A stretch of 5,920 nt of DNA from Pseudomonadota bacterium (GCA_022560215.1 JADFTO010000168.1:1-5920); one strand, 5' to 3'. Positions 1-5,914 are shown, counted from the stretch's first letter. Numbers and translations: made by a program. The notes: generated from the sequence alone by a model not told the origin.

Positions 1-744
1 GTGCCCCCGAAGGTGCCCCAGAAGGAACCCCCGAAGGTGCCCCAGAAGGAACCCCAGAAGGAAACGGCGCGGAGCGGGGCCACGGCCCGCCGCAAGGCGC
101 CGCCGGACAATCCCTTCCAGGCGCCGAAACAGGCCGAAAAGGCGGTACAGGCGGCCTGCGCCCTAGCCGCCGCGGCCGGCGATCTCGATGGACTGCGCGA
201 GGCGCTGGCCGAGTTCGACGGCTGCGCGCTCAAACTGACGGCGACCAACCTGGTGTTCGGCGACGGCGATCCCAAGGGCGGGCTCATGCTTATCGGCGAG
301 GCGCCGGGCGCCGAGGAGGACCGCCAGGGCCTGCCCTTCGTCGGGCCCAGCGGCCGGCTTCTCGACAGCATGCTGGCGTCCATCGGCCTCGACAGGGGCG
401 ACGTGTTCATCTCCAACACCGTGTTCTGGCGCCCCCCCGGCAACCGCAACCCGACGACGGCCGAGATGGCCACCTGCCTGCCCTTCGTCGAGCGCCTGGT
501 GGAACTGGTGGATCCCGAAATCCTGGTGGCGCTGGGCGGGGCGGCGGCCAAGGCCCTGCTCGCCCAGAACGAGAGCGTCGGCCGCCTGCGCGGCCGCTGG
601 TTCACCTATTCCACGCCGCGCCTGCCCCGCCCCGTGCCGGCGACCGTCATGTACCATCCGGCCTACCTGTTGCGCACGCCGGCGCAGAAACGGGCCGCCT
701 GGCGGGACTTGCTGGGAATCCGCAAGAAGCTCGGCGGAGGCTGA
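1..744 (+). CDS. Uracil-DNA glycosylase, family 4-like (5' end probably outside window)
   Basis: Base-excision repair enzyme that would remove uracil from DNA in the cytoplasm. Residue numbers count from the GTG at base 1. The family core is clear: GEAPGAEED at 99-107, followed by GLPFVGPSG at 110-118; SNT at 138-140; RPPGNRNP at 144-151; and the C-terminal motif HPAYLL at 219-224 that carries the active-site histidine. Canonical family 4 enzymes bind a 4Fe-4S cluster with four cysteines. Here C75 and C159 occupy two of those places, but K78 (in CALK) and W143 (in FWRPP) stand where the other two would be, so the cluster may be absent. The first 21 residues are a Pro/Lys/Glu repeat that looks like a linker. 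Alphaproteobacterial relatives, as I recall them, carry a short N-terminal segment before such a linker, so translation probably starts upstream of the window. The stop is TGA at 742-744. slt follows about 105 bases later. Confidence 0.88.
   Translation: MPPKVPQKEPPKVPQKEPQKETARSGATARRKAPPDNPFQAPKQAEKAVQAACALAAAAGDLDGLREALAEFDGCALKLTATNLVFGDGDPKGGLMLIGEAPGAEEDRQGLPFVGPSGRLLDSMLASIGLDRGDVFISNTVFWRPPGNRNPTTAEMATCLPFVERLVELVDPEILVALGGAAAKALLAQNESVGRLRGRWFTYSTPRLPRPVPATVMYHPAYLLRTPAQKRAAWRDLLGIRKKLGGG
4..63 (+). repeat. In-frame tandem repeat coding a Pro/Lys/Glu linker
   Basis: A 24-base unit reading P-P-K-V-P-Q-K-E occurs twice without a mismatch (4-27 and 28-51). It is followed by a 12-base partial copy reading P-Q-K-E (52-63). 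The unit length is a multiple of three, so copy-number change would keep the frame. The array reaches the left edge of the window, so its full length is unknown. Confidence 0.85.
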
Positions 745-774
745 AGCGCCCCGGCGCGCGCCATCCTTCCTTCC

Positions 775-803
775 TTGCCCGGCCTGGGGGAATGCGATAT
801 ACA
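775..803 (+). promoter_or_regulatory. Possible sigma70-type promoter for slt-moaB
   Basis: TTGCCC (775-780) and TATACA (798-803) are separated by 17 bases, each matching about four of six consensus positions. Transcription would begin near 810, about 40 bases before the proposed slt start at 850. This fits the signal-peptide start and argues against the longer reading frame opening at 775. The match is weak, and chance matches are possible. Confidence 0.3.
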
Positions 804-849
804 GCCCTGGAGCGTGGGGGACCGGTTGATCTTTACTTCATTGTATTTG

Positions 850-2673
850 ATGATGTTTCGCGGAATTTTCATTCGTCTTGCGGCCGTTGCCGGATTCGTC
901 CTGGCGGCGGCTTTTCCTCATCCCGCCGGGGCGGCGGATTCCCAGAAGATCAAGGCATCCGTCGAAACGGCCGCCCTGACCACCGGTGATGCCGGCGCGG
1001 CCGAGGCCCTGCCCGAGATCCTGTCTGGGGCCGACGCGGAGCGCTACCGCGCCATCTTCCGCCTGCAGGAGAAGGGGCACTGGCACGCCGCCGATGACTT
1101 CATCGCCAAGCTGGACGACCGGGTGCTCATGGGCCACGTGCTGGCCCAGCGCTACCTCCACCCCACCAAGTACCGGTCCCGCTACAAGGAGCTGAAGGCG
1201 TGGATGGCGGAATACGCCGATCTCCACTACGCCCGCCAGATTTACAAGCTGGCCCTGAGGCGGAAGCCGAAGAACTGGCGGGCGCCGAGAGCGCCCGTGG
1301 CCACGCCCCCGCCGGCGGCCGCCAGGACCGCCGCCCCCCGCCCCAAGGGCAAGCGGCTGAGCCGCCAGCAACGCCGGGAAGTCGGCGCCATCAAGCGCAA
1401 GATCCGCGGTCTCCTGAGACAAGGCTGGACCCTGGCGGCCAAGAAGCTGCTGCGCACCGACAAGGTGAAGCGCCTGTTCAGCACGGCGGAAATGGACGCC
1501 GCCCGGGCCCGGCTCGGCGCCGGCTACTTCGCCGCCGGGCGCGACGAATGGGCCCTGCAATGGGCCGGCGACGCGGCCCTGCGTTCGGGCCTCACCGACG
1601 GCCACTGGACGGCGGGGCTGGCCGCCTGGCGGCTCGGCCGCCAGGGCACGGCGGCCGGCCATTTCGGGGCCATCGTCGAGGCCCGCCAGGCCTCCCCCTG
1701 GATGATCTCGGCCGCCGCCTTCTGGGCCGCCCGCGCCCATCTGGTCGACCGCCAGCCCGCCAAGGTGACCCCTCTTCTCGGCGTCGCCGCCGCCTACCCG
1801 CACACCTTCTACGGCCTTTTGGCGCGCCGCGTGCTGGGGCTCCCCATCTCGTTCGAGTGGTCGACGCCGGCCCTGGAGGAAGGGGCCCTGCTCAGTCTTT
1901 CCGCCGCGCCGGCGGGGCGGCGGTCCCTGGCCTTGATCCAGGTGGGCGAGGTGAGCCGGGCCGAGCGCGAGCTGCGCCTGTTCGCGGCCAGGGCGGATCG
2001 GGACACGGCGCGGGGCATCCTGGCGCTGGCGGCGCGGGCAAACCTGCCGGCCCTGTCGGTGAGGCTGAACGAGCGGCTGTTCGCGGACGGGGGCGGTTAC
2101 GACGGCGCCGCCTACCCGATCCCCACCTGGGCCCCGAAGGAGGGATACCGGATAGACCGGGCCTTGATTTACGCCTTGATACGCCAGGAATCGGCCTTCA
2201 ACCCCAGGGCCAAGAGCCGGGCCGGCGCCCGCGGCCTGATGCAGCTGATGCCGCGCACGGCGAGCTTCGTCGCCCGCGACCGGCGCTACCGGCACGGGGC
2301 CAAGCGGCGCTCCCTGTTCGAGCCCGAGGTCAACCTGACCCTGGGCCAGAAGTACATCGAGATCCTGCTCGAAGACGAAAAGATCGGGGGGGACCTGTCG
2401 CTCTTCGCCGCCGCCTGGAACGGGGGGCCCGGGAACCTCAACAAGTGGCGCCGGCAGACCGACAACCTGGGCGACGCCCTGTTCTTCATGGAGAGCATCC
2501 CGTCCCGGGAAACCCGCAATTTCGTCGAGCGCGTGTTCACCAACCTATGGATCTACCGCAGCCGCCTGGGCCAGCCCATGCCGTCCCTCGACGCCATCGC
2601 GTCGGGGGAGTGGCCGGCCTACACGGCGCTGGACGGCAAGACCCTCAAGGTGGCGACGAATGCCGAAAAGTGA
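850..2673 (+). CDS. slt: Soluble lytic murein transglycosylase, exported
   Basis: Cleaves the MurNAc-GlcNAc bond of peptidoglycan in the periplasm, forming 1,6-anhydro-MurNAc ends. Start chosen at ATG 850 (an adjacent ATG lies at 853) because it gives an immediate signal peptide: basic residues near 4-9, a hydrophobic core about 10-21, and an AGA-A type cleavage site near residue 28. The frame is open back to 775, but that would bury the signal. No good Shine-Dalgarno site is visible. The product is 607 aa, near the family's usual length. Residues about 45-420 are the helical, repeat-like N-terminal region, interrupted near 146-170 by a Pro/Ala-rich linker. The catalytic SLT domain covers about 435-560: RQESAFNP with catalytic Glu447, GARGLMQLMPRTA at 459-471, and AAWNGGPGN at 521-529 (the family usually has AYNAGPG). 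Its stop overlaps moaB by 14 bases. Gene symbol is by family; the assignment as Slt70-like is strong. Confidence 0.93.
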   Translation: MMFRGIFIRLAAVAGFVLAAAFPHPAGAADSQKIKASVETAALTTGDAGAAEALPEILSGADAERYRAIFRLQEKGHWHAADDFIAKLDDRVLMGHVLAQRYLHPTKYRSRYKELKAWMAEYADLHYARQIYKLALRRKPKNWRAPRAPVATPPPAAARTAAPRPKGKRLSRQQRREVGAIKRKIRGLLRQGWTLAAKKLLRTDKVKRLFSTAEMDAARARLGAGYFAAGRDEWALQWAGDAALRSGLTDGHWTAGLAAWRLGRQGTAAGHFGAIVEARQASPWMISAAAFWAARAHLVDRQPAKVTPLLGVAAAYPHTFYGLLARRVLGLPISFEWSTPALEEGALLSLSAAPAGRRSLALIQVGEVSRAERELRLFAARADRDTARGILALAARANLPALSVRLNERLFADGGGYDGAAYPIPTWAPKEGYRIDRALIYALIRQESAFNPRAKSRAGARGLMQLMPRTASFVARDRRYRHGAKRRSLFEPEVNLTLGQKYIEILLEDEKIGGDLSLFAAAWNGGPGNLNKWRRQTDNLGDALFFMESIPSRETRNFVERVFTNLWIYRSRLGQPMPSLDAIASGEWPAYTALDGKTLKVATNAEK

Positions 2674-3190
2674 ACGGCCGTTCCTGCCGGTCAACATCGC
2701 CGTCCTCACCGTCTCCGACAGCCGCACGGCGGAAACCGACACCTCGGGCCAGACCCTGGCCGACCGCATAGTGAAGGCAGGCCACCGGCTGGCCGCCCGC
2801 AACATCGTGCCCGACACCATCGAGGCCATCCAGGACCAGCTCAAGGTTTGGATCGCGGACCCCGACATCGATGCCGTCATCACCACCGGGGGCACCGGCG
2901 TCACCGGGCGCGACATCACGCCCGAGGCCTTCGCCGGCATCGTGGAGAAGGAAATCCCCGGCTTCGGCGAGCTCTTCCGCATGCTCAGCTACCAGAAGAT
3001 CAAGACCTCGACCATCCAGTCCCGGGCCACCGCCGGCGTCGCCGGCGGCACGTACCTGTTCGCCGTCCCCGGCTCGCCGGGGGCCTGCCGGGACGCCTGG
3101 GACGACATCCTGGTCCATCAGCTGGACAGCCGCAACGGGCCCTGCAACTTCGTCGAACTGATGCCCAGGCTCAAGGAACACCTGGGCTAA
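2660..3190 (+). CDS. moaB: Molybdenum cofactor protein MoaB (MogA/MoaB family)
   Basis: Cytoplasmic protein of the molybdopterin adenylyltransferase family, which activates molybdopterin with ATP before molybdate insertion. The product is 176 aa, typical for MoaB. Visible motifs: IAVLTVSDSR at 13-22, VPDTIEAI at 50-57, TTGGTGVTGRDITPEA at 75-90 (the family's nucleotide/pterin-binding loop), and FAVPGSPGA at 134-142. D52 and D85 probably correspond to the two functional aspartates described in E. coli MogA. The ATG at 2660 lies 14 bases inside the end of slt and has AAGG at 2647-2650 as a plausible ribosome site, so translation is probably coupled to slt. MoaB and MogA are hard to separate by eye: the length and the SRATAGVAGGTYLF stretch favour MoaB. 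Adenylyltransferase activity is inferred, since not all MoaB proteins have it. Confidence 0.93.
   Translation: MPKSERPFLPVNIAVLTVSDSRTAETDTSGQTLADRIVKAGHRLAARNIVPDTIEAIQDQLKVWIADPDIDAVITTGGTGVTGRDITPEAFAGIVEKEIPGFGELFRMLSYQKIKTSTIQSRATAGVAGGTYLFAVPGSPGACRDAWDDILVHQLDSRNGPCNFVELMPRLKEHLG
3163..3187. terminator. Weak hairpin at the convergent gene junction
   Basis: GCCCAGG (3163-3169) and CCTGGGC (3181-3187) form a perfect 7-bp stem with an 11-base loop, ending one base before the end of the moaB stop region. Only 14 bases separate the moaB stop from the stop of the opposing gene. There is no T tract on either side, so a classical intrinsic terminator is not shown. A hairpin slowing transcription from either direction is possible. 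Confidence 0.25.
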
Positions 3191-3204
3191 ATTCGTGAGT
3201 CTTC

Positions 3205-3798
3205 TCAGCCCTTCGCCCGCGCCCGCCAGCGCTCCCACGACGCCCGGTCGTCCACGTCGTCCAGGGTGTCGATGAGGGCGGGGGGGCGGTCCAGGTTGGC
3301 CAGGGTGTCGGCGAGCGCGTGCCTGGTGGACCAGCGGACGCCCTCGAAGAGGCCCGGGATCGGCGGCCTGCGCCGCAGCCCCACCAGCCAGTAGCCGCCG
3401 TCGGCGGCGGGGCCGAACACGGCCGGATGGGCGCCCAAGGCCCGGAAGGCCCGGGCCACGTGGGCGGGCCGGATATCGGGCACGTCGGCACCGACGATGG
3501 CCACGGGGCCCGGCGGCAGGGTGGCCAGGGCCCGGGCCATGCGCCGCCCCAGGCCGCCCGGCCCTTGCGGGAACACAGTCCACTGAAGCGGCCAGGGGCC
3601 GTCCACGCCCCTGTCCGGCGTCACCGCCAGCCAGGGGCGCCAGCGGGAATCCCGGCCCAACCGGCCGAGTACCAGCCCCAGCGCGCGCCGGTAGAAGATT
3701 CCCGCCGGGACGATGCCGATTTCGCTTCCCAGCCTGGTCTTCACCGCGCCCAGGCGCGGCTGCCTGGCGAAGACCACGAGATGATTGACGAGGGCCAT
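3205..3798 (-). CDS. DUF2064 / rSAM-selenodomain-associated transferase 1 (TIGR04282-like)
   Basis: Nucleotidyltransferase/glycosyltransferase-A fold protein of unknown exact substrate, 197 aa. Start set at ATG 3798-3796: it begins the family's usual first strand (NHLVVFARQPRLG), whereas 20 further upstream codons would all lie inside the neighbouring gene. Motifs: GAVKTRL at 17-23 (compare the G-x-x-KTRL start of nucleotidyltransferases), LAVTPD at 57-62, GGLGRRMARAL at 81-91, IVGADVPDI at 101-109 (acidic metal-site region), VFGPAADGGYWLVGL at 127-141, LFEGVRWST at 150-158, and DTLDDVDD at 177-184. The start overlaps the stop of the upstream glycosyltransferase by one base (TGATG), and I see no separate ribosome site, which suggests termination-reinitiation. 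The family name comes from frequent neighbours with a radical SAM/selenodomain protein, linked in some organisms to arsenosugar synthesis. That partner is not in this window, so the role here is open. Confidence 0.85.
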   Translation of the reverse strand: MALVNHLVVFARQPRLGAVKTRLGSEIGIVPAGIFYRRALGLVLGRLGRDSRWRPWLAVTPDRGVDGPWPLQWTVFPQGPGGLGRRMARALATLPPGPVAIVGADVPDIRPAHVARAFRALGAHPAVFGPAADGGYWLVGLRRRPPIPGLFEGVRWSTRHALADTLANLDRPPALIDTLDDVDDRASWERWRARAKG

Positions 3799-4493
3799 CA
3801 GCGGTAGATGCGGGCGATCAGCGCCGGCGGAAGCCCGAGGAAATAAAGCCCCAGGCAAGTCAGGTTGCGCAAGGGCCGGGCGACGTAGCCCCCCGCCCGG
3901 TAGCGGGCGGCCGACGTGACGGCGGGGACGTCGAGGGCGACCAGGTTGCGCCGCCCGATGCGCCGCGCCATGTCCACGTCCTCCATCAGCACCATGGGCT
4001 TGAAACCGCCGATATCTTCATAGAACTGGCGTCCCAGCAACAGCCCCTGGTCCCCGTAGGGCAGCCCCAGCACCCGGGCGCGCCAGGCCACCACCCTTTC
4101 CAGGCGCCTCGCCGCCGGGGCCGGGTCCCCAAGCGCGAAGCGGAAATAGGCGGCCCGGCGGCGGTTGGAGAGATCGGCGGTGAAGCGGGCCGTGGCCTCG
4201 GCCCAACCCGGACCCGGCACCGTGTCCGCGTGCAGGAAAAGCAGGCAATCACCGCGGGCGGCCCCGGCCCCGAAGGCGAGCTGGGCGCCCCTGCCGCCCT
4301 CGGCCCGCAAGACCCGGGCGCCGGCCGCCGTTGCCACGCCGCGGGTGCGGTCGCTCGATCCGCCGTCGACGACGACGACTTCCACGCCCGCGTCTCCGGT
4401 GGCGGCCAGGGCGGCCAGGGTGCGGGCCAGGCTGTCGGCGCAATCGAGGGCCGGTATGACGATGCTGAGCACGGCAGTCTCCGCCTCATCCAT
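3798..4493 (-). CDS. Family 2 glycosyltransferase, rSAM-selenodomain-associated transferase 2 (TIGR04283-like)
   Basis: GT-A fold glycosyltransferase, 231 aa from ATG 4493. Motifs in order: LSIVIPALDCADSLARTLAAL at about 9-29 (nucleotide-sugar binding strand), VVVDGGSSDRT at 40-50, LLFLHADT at 84-91 (the DxD-type metal site, here HAD with D90), GLPYGDQGLL at 143-152, and LMEDVDMARRIGRR at 169-182 (the ED pair probably holds the catalytic base). The LPYGDQG plus LMEDVDM combination is typical of TIGR04283. C-terminal residues about 209-231 are hydrophobic and may contact the membrane. The start is uncertain: a GTG at 4472-4470 (residue 8) has GGAG six bases before it and would give 224 aa, while ATG 4493 has no clear ribosome site. 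It heads a two-gene unit with the DUF2064 gene, and the pairing supports both family calls. Donor and acceptor are unknown. Confidence 0.87.
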   Translation of the reverse strand: MDEAETAVLSIVIPALDCADSLARTLAALAATGDAGVEVVVVDGGSSDRTRGVATAAGARVLRAEGGRGAQLAFGAGAARGDCLLFLHADTVPGPGWAEATARFTADLSNRRRAAYFRFALGDPAPAARRLERVVAWRARVLGLPYGDQGLLLGRQFYEDIGGFKPMVLMEDVDMARRIGRRNLVALDVPAVTSAARYRAGGYVARPLRNLTCLGLYFLGLPPALIARIYR

Positions 4494-4772
4494 ACCACGA
4501 AGGGCCGGGGCAAAGGTAAATGTTCTTTAATTGTTCCTTTTTTGCGGCCCTATCATGGGGCCATGGCCGATCATCGCACCGCCGGGAAAGTCGTCACCGA
4601 ATGGCCTTCTAAGCGCGGGTCGATCTCCAAAATCAGGCCATCGGATGGCTGCGGAAGGAATGCAGTTCTCTTGGCGGTGGAACGGCGGTACGATTTCCCT
4701 GATTTTGAAGGTTATCCGGGAAATGTCGTTTCAAGTACGACTGGTCATAAGAAAGAGAGACAGCGAAAGACA
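4494..4772. other. Divergent intergenic region between glycosyltransferase unit and purC
   Basis: This 279-base region must hold the promoters for both the leftward transferase pair and rightward purC. An AT-rich patch lies at 4511-4545. TATCAT at 4551-4556 resembles a rightward -10 box, but its best -35 (TTGTTC, 4531-4536) is only 14 bases away, so I do not call a promoter. The right half holds the inverted repeat described separately. A short weak inverted repeat, GTCGT / ACGAC, lies at 4725-4729 and 4737-4741. An 81-codon open frame spans 4531-4776 but has no recognisable protein features, and I do not call it a gene. Confidence 0.6.
4623..4712 (+). promoter_or_regulatory. Long inverted repeat: candidate structured purC leader RNA
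   Basis: CAAAATCAGG (4628-4637) and CCTGATTTTG (4698-4707) are perfect 10-base reverse complements. The pairing extends outward past one mismatch by about four more pairs, including a wobble, to 4623 and 4712. Inside, GCCAT (4637-4641) can pair with ATGGC (4645-4649) across a three-base loop, competing for the last base of the outer stem. GTTC (4665-4668) can weakly pair with GAAC (4680-4683). The shape resembles a branched RNA ending about 60 bases before purC. It matches no riboswitch consensus I recognise. A small mobile-element remnant with terminal inverted repeats is the main alternative. Confidence 0.4.
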
Positions 4773-5747
4773 ATGATCGACCAGGAAATCATCCGCGCCC
4801 AGTTGGGCAACGTGCTTACCGACGCCACCCTCAGCGGTCTTCCCAACCACTACAAGGGTAAGGTGCGCGATACCTACCGCTTGGATGATGGCCGCTTGAT
4901 CATCATCGCCACGGACCGCCAGAGCGCCTTCGATGTGAATCTGGCCGCCGTGCCCTTCAAGGGCCAGGTGCTGACCCAAACAGCCCGGTACTGGTTTGAC
5001 GCTACCCGCGAAATCTGCGCCAACCATGTGATCGAATACCCGGACCCCAATGTGGTGGTGTGTAAAAACCTGGACATGCTGCCGGTGGAAATGGTGGTCC
5101 GCGACTACATGACCGGTTCCACCAACACCTCCATCTGGCCCATGTACGAACAGGGGAAGCGGGCCATGTACGGCGTCACCTTCCCCGACGGCCTGGTTAA
5201 GAACCAGAAGCTGCGCCAAACCATCTTTACCCCGACCACCAAGGCGGCCCAAGGGGAACACGACGCCCCCATCACGCCCGCCGAAATTGTCGAGCAGGGT
5301 CTCCTTAGCCAGGCCCGGTGGGACCAGTTGGCGGAGCTATCCCTGGCGGTGTTCGCCCGGGGGCGGGAACTGGCCGCGGAACGGGGCCTCATCCTGGTGG
5401 ACACCAAGTTCGAATTCGGCCTGGATGAAACCGACGCCGTATGCCTGGCCGATGAAATCCTCACCCCGGACAGCAGCCGCTACTGGATTAACGAAACCTA
5501 CGAGGAATGCATGGCGGCGGGCAGAAACCCGGATGGGCTGGACAAGGAGTTCCTGCGCCTGTGGGTCAGCGAACGGTGCGACCCTTACAAGGACCCCATC
5601 CCCGACATCCCCGAGGACACCCTGGTGGAATTTTCCCAGCGCTATATCCGCCTATATGAAACCGTCACCAGGCAGGAGTTCAGTGCTGAGACAAGCGGCG
5701 AATCAATGCTGGAACGAATCCGCAAGAACCTGGCGGGGTATTTTTGA
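4773..5747 (+). CDS. purC: SAICAR synthase, long form (phosphoribosylaminoimidazole-succinocarboxamide synthase)
   Basis: Joins CAIR and aspartate with ATP to form SAICAR, an intermediate step of purine synthesis in the cytoplasm. The product is 324 aa, nearer the long yeast Ade1-like form (about 300 aa) than the roughly 240-255 aa bacterial form. Motifs: YKGKVRDTY at 27-35 (nucleotide-binding loop), ATDRQSAFD at 46-54, VEMVVRDYMTGST at 105-117, FTPTTKAAQGEHD at 152-164, and the second family signature LVDTKFEFG at 208-216, followed by DEILTPDSSRYW at 227-238. Start ATG 4773 is chosen because homology begins there. The open frame runs back to 4230, but the upstream part is the antisense of the glycosyltransferase and non-coding DNA. 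Ribosome-site match is weak (purine-rich GAGAGA at 4755-4760). It stands alone, without other pur genes. Row 4801-4860 counts 35 G/C out of 60, and GAA clearly outnumbers GAG, unlike slt, hinting at transfer or a second purC copy. Confidence 0.95.
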   Translation: MIDQEIIRAQLGNVLTDATLSGLPNHYKGKVRDTYRLDDGRLIIIATDRQSAFDVNLAAVPFKGQVLTQTARYWFDATREICANHVIEYPDPNVVVCKNLDMLPVEMVVRDYMTGSTNTSIWPMYEQGKRAMYGVTFPDGLVKNQKLRQTIFTPTTKAAQGEHDAPITPAEIVEQGLLSQARWDQLAELSLAVFARGRELAAERGLILVDTKFEFGLDETDAVCLADEILTPDSSRYWINETYEECMAAGRNPDGLDKEFLRLWVSERCDPYKDPIPDIPEDTLVEFSQRYIRLYETVTRQEFSAETSGESMLERIRKNLAGYF

Positions 5748-5763
5748 GGGAAATTCGGGGACA

Positions 5764-5791
5764 TTGACAGCAGGAAGGGGCTTCATATCAT
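5764..5791 (+). promoter_or_regulatory. Near-consensus sigma70-type promoter
   Basis: TTGACA (5764-5769) is a perfect -35 box. TATCAT (5786-5791) matches five of six -10 positions, and the spacer is 16 bases. A transcript would begin near 5798 and run rightward through the paired hairpins, toward whatever lies beyond the window. No reading frame with a credible start follows inside the window. This is the best promoter match seen in the window. Confidence 0.5.
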
Positions 5792-5843
5792 TGTATGTCA
5801 CGTTAATAGGTATTTTCTGTGACGCCCAAACCCTCGTCCCAAA

Positions 5844-5867
5844 GTCCGCTTATGGCTAGAAGCGGAC
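5844..5867. repeat. Hairpin repeat copy 1 (GTCCGCTT / AAGCGGAC)
   Basis: GTCCGCTT (5844-5851) and AAGCGGAC (5860-5867) form a perfect 8-bp stem with an 8-base loop. The right arm is followed by AT, as in copy 2. There is no T tract after the stem, so it is not a standard terminator. Confidence 0.7.
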
Positions 5868-5889
5868 ATCCACCCACACAGTGATTTAC

Positions 5890-5914
5890 GTCCGCTTTAC
5901 CCCTGAAAGCAGAC
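5890..5914. repeat. Hairpin repeat copy 2 (GTCCGCTTT / AAAGCAGAC)
   Basis: GTCCGCTTT (5890-5898) and AAAGCAGAC (5906-5914) form a 9-bp stem with one mismatch and a 7-base loop. The left arm repeats the left arm of copy 1, 46 bases further on, and again the right arm is followed by AT. The loops differ between copies while the arms are kept, as expected of a repeat family whose fold or palindrome matters. The array may continue beyond the window. Confidence 0.7.

Noticed and set aside
753..762. GGCGCGCGCC palindrome after the glycosylase gene
   Set aside because: A self-complementary 10-mer with no loop and no T tract. Expected by chance in such GC-rich DNA.
775..849. Longer slt start at ATG 775
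   Set aside because: It would place 25 polar residues ahead of a good signal peptide and overlaps a possible promoter.
838..2295. 485-codon open frame on the - strand opposite slt
   Set aside because: Gly/Pro/Arg-rich translation without domain motifs. It is the antisense of a clear transglycosylase gene, and high GC makes stops rare in such frames.
1200..2771. 523-codon open frame on the + strand in another frame of slt/moaB
   Set aside because: Low-complexity Arg/Pro/Gly composition that runs across two well-supported genes. It is a frame shadow.
2645..3583. 312-codon open frame on the - strand across moaB and the DUF2064 end
   Set aside because: No recognisable motif, and it crosses two confident genes. 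A GC-driven shadow.
4546..4562. GGCCC / GGGCC hairpin as a terminator
   Set aside because: The T run precedes the hairpin on the + strand and becomes an A run on the - strand, so neither orientation gives a hairpin followed by T residues.
4230..4772. N-terminal extension of purC (in-frame open region upstream of the ATG at 4773)
   Set aside because: The extension is antisense to the glycosyltransferase and then non-coding. SAICAR synthase similarity starts only after 4773.
4531..4776. 81-codon open frame in the divergent region
   Set aside because: No ribosome site, no recognisable features, and it overlaps the inverted repeat and the purC start.
5844..5914. Start of a CRISPR array
   Set aside because: Only two imperfect palindromic copies are seen, the repeat is short with variable loops, and no cas gene is present. 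It fits dispersed palindromes better.
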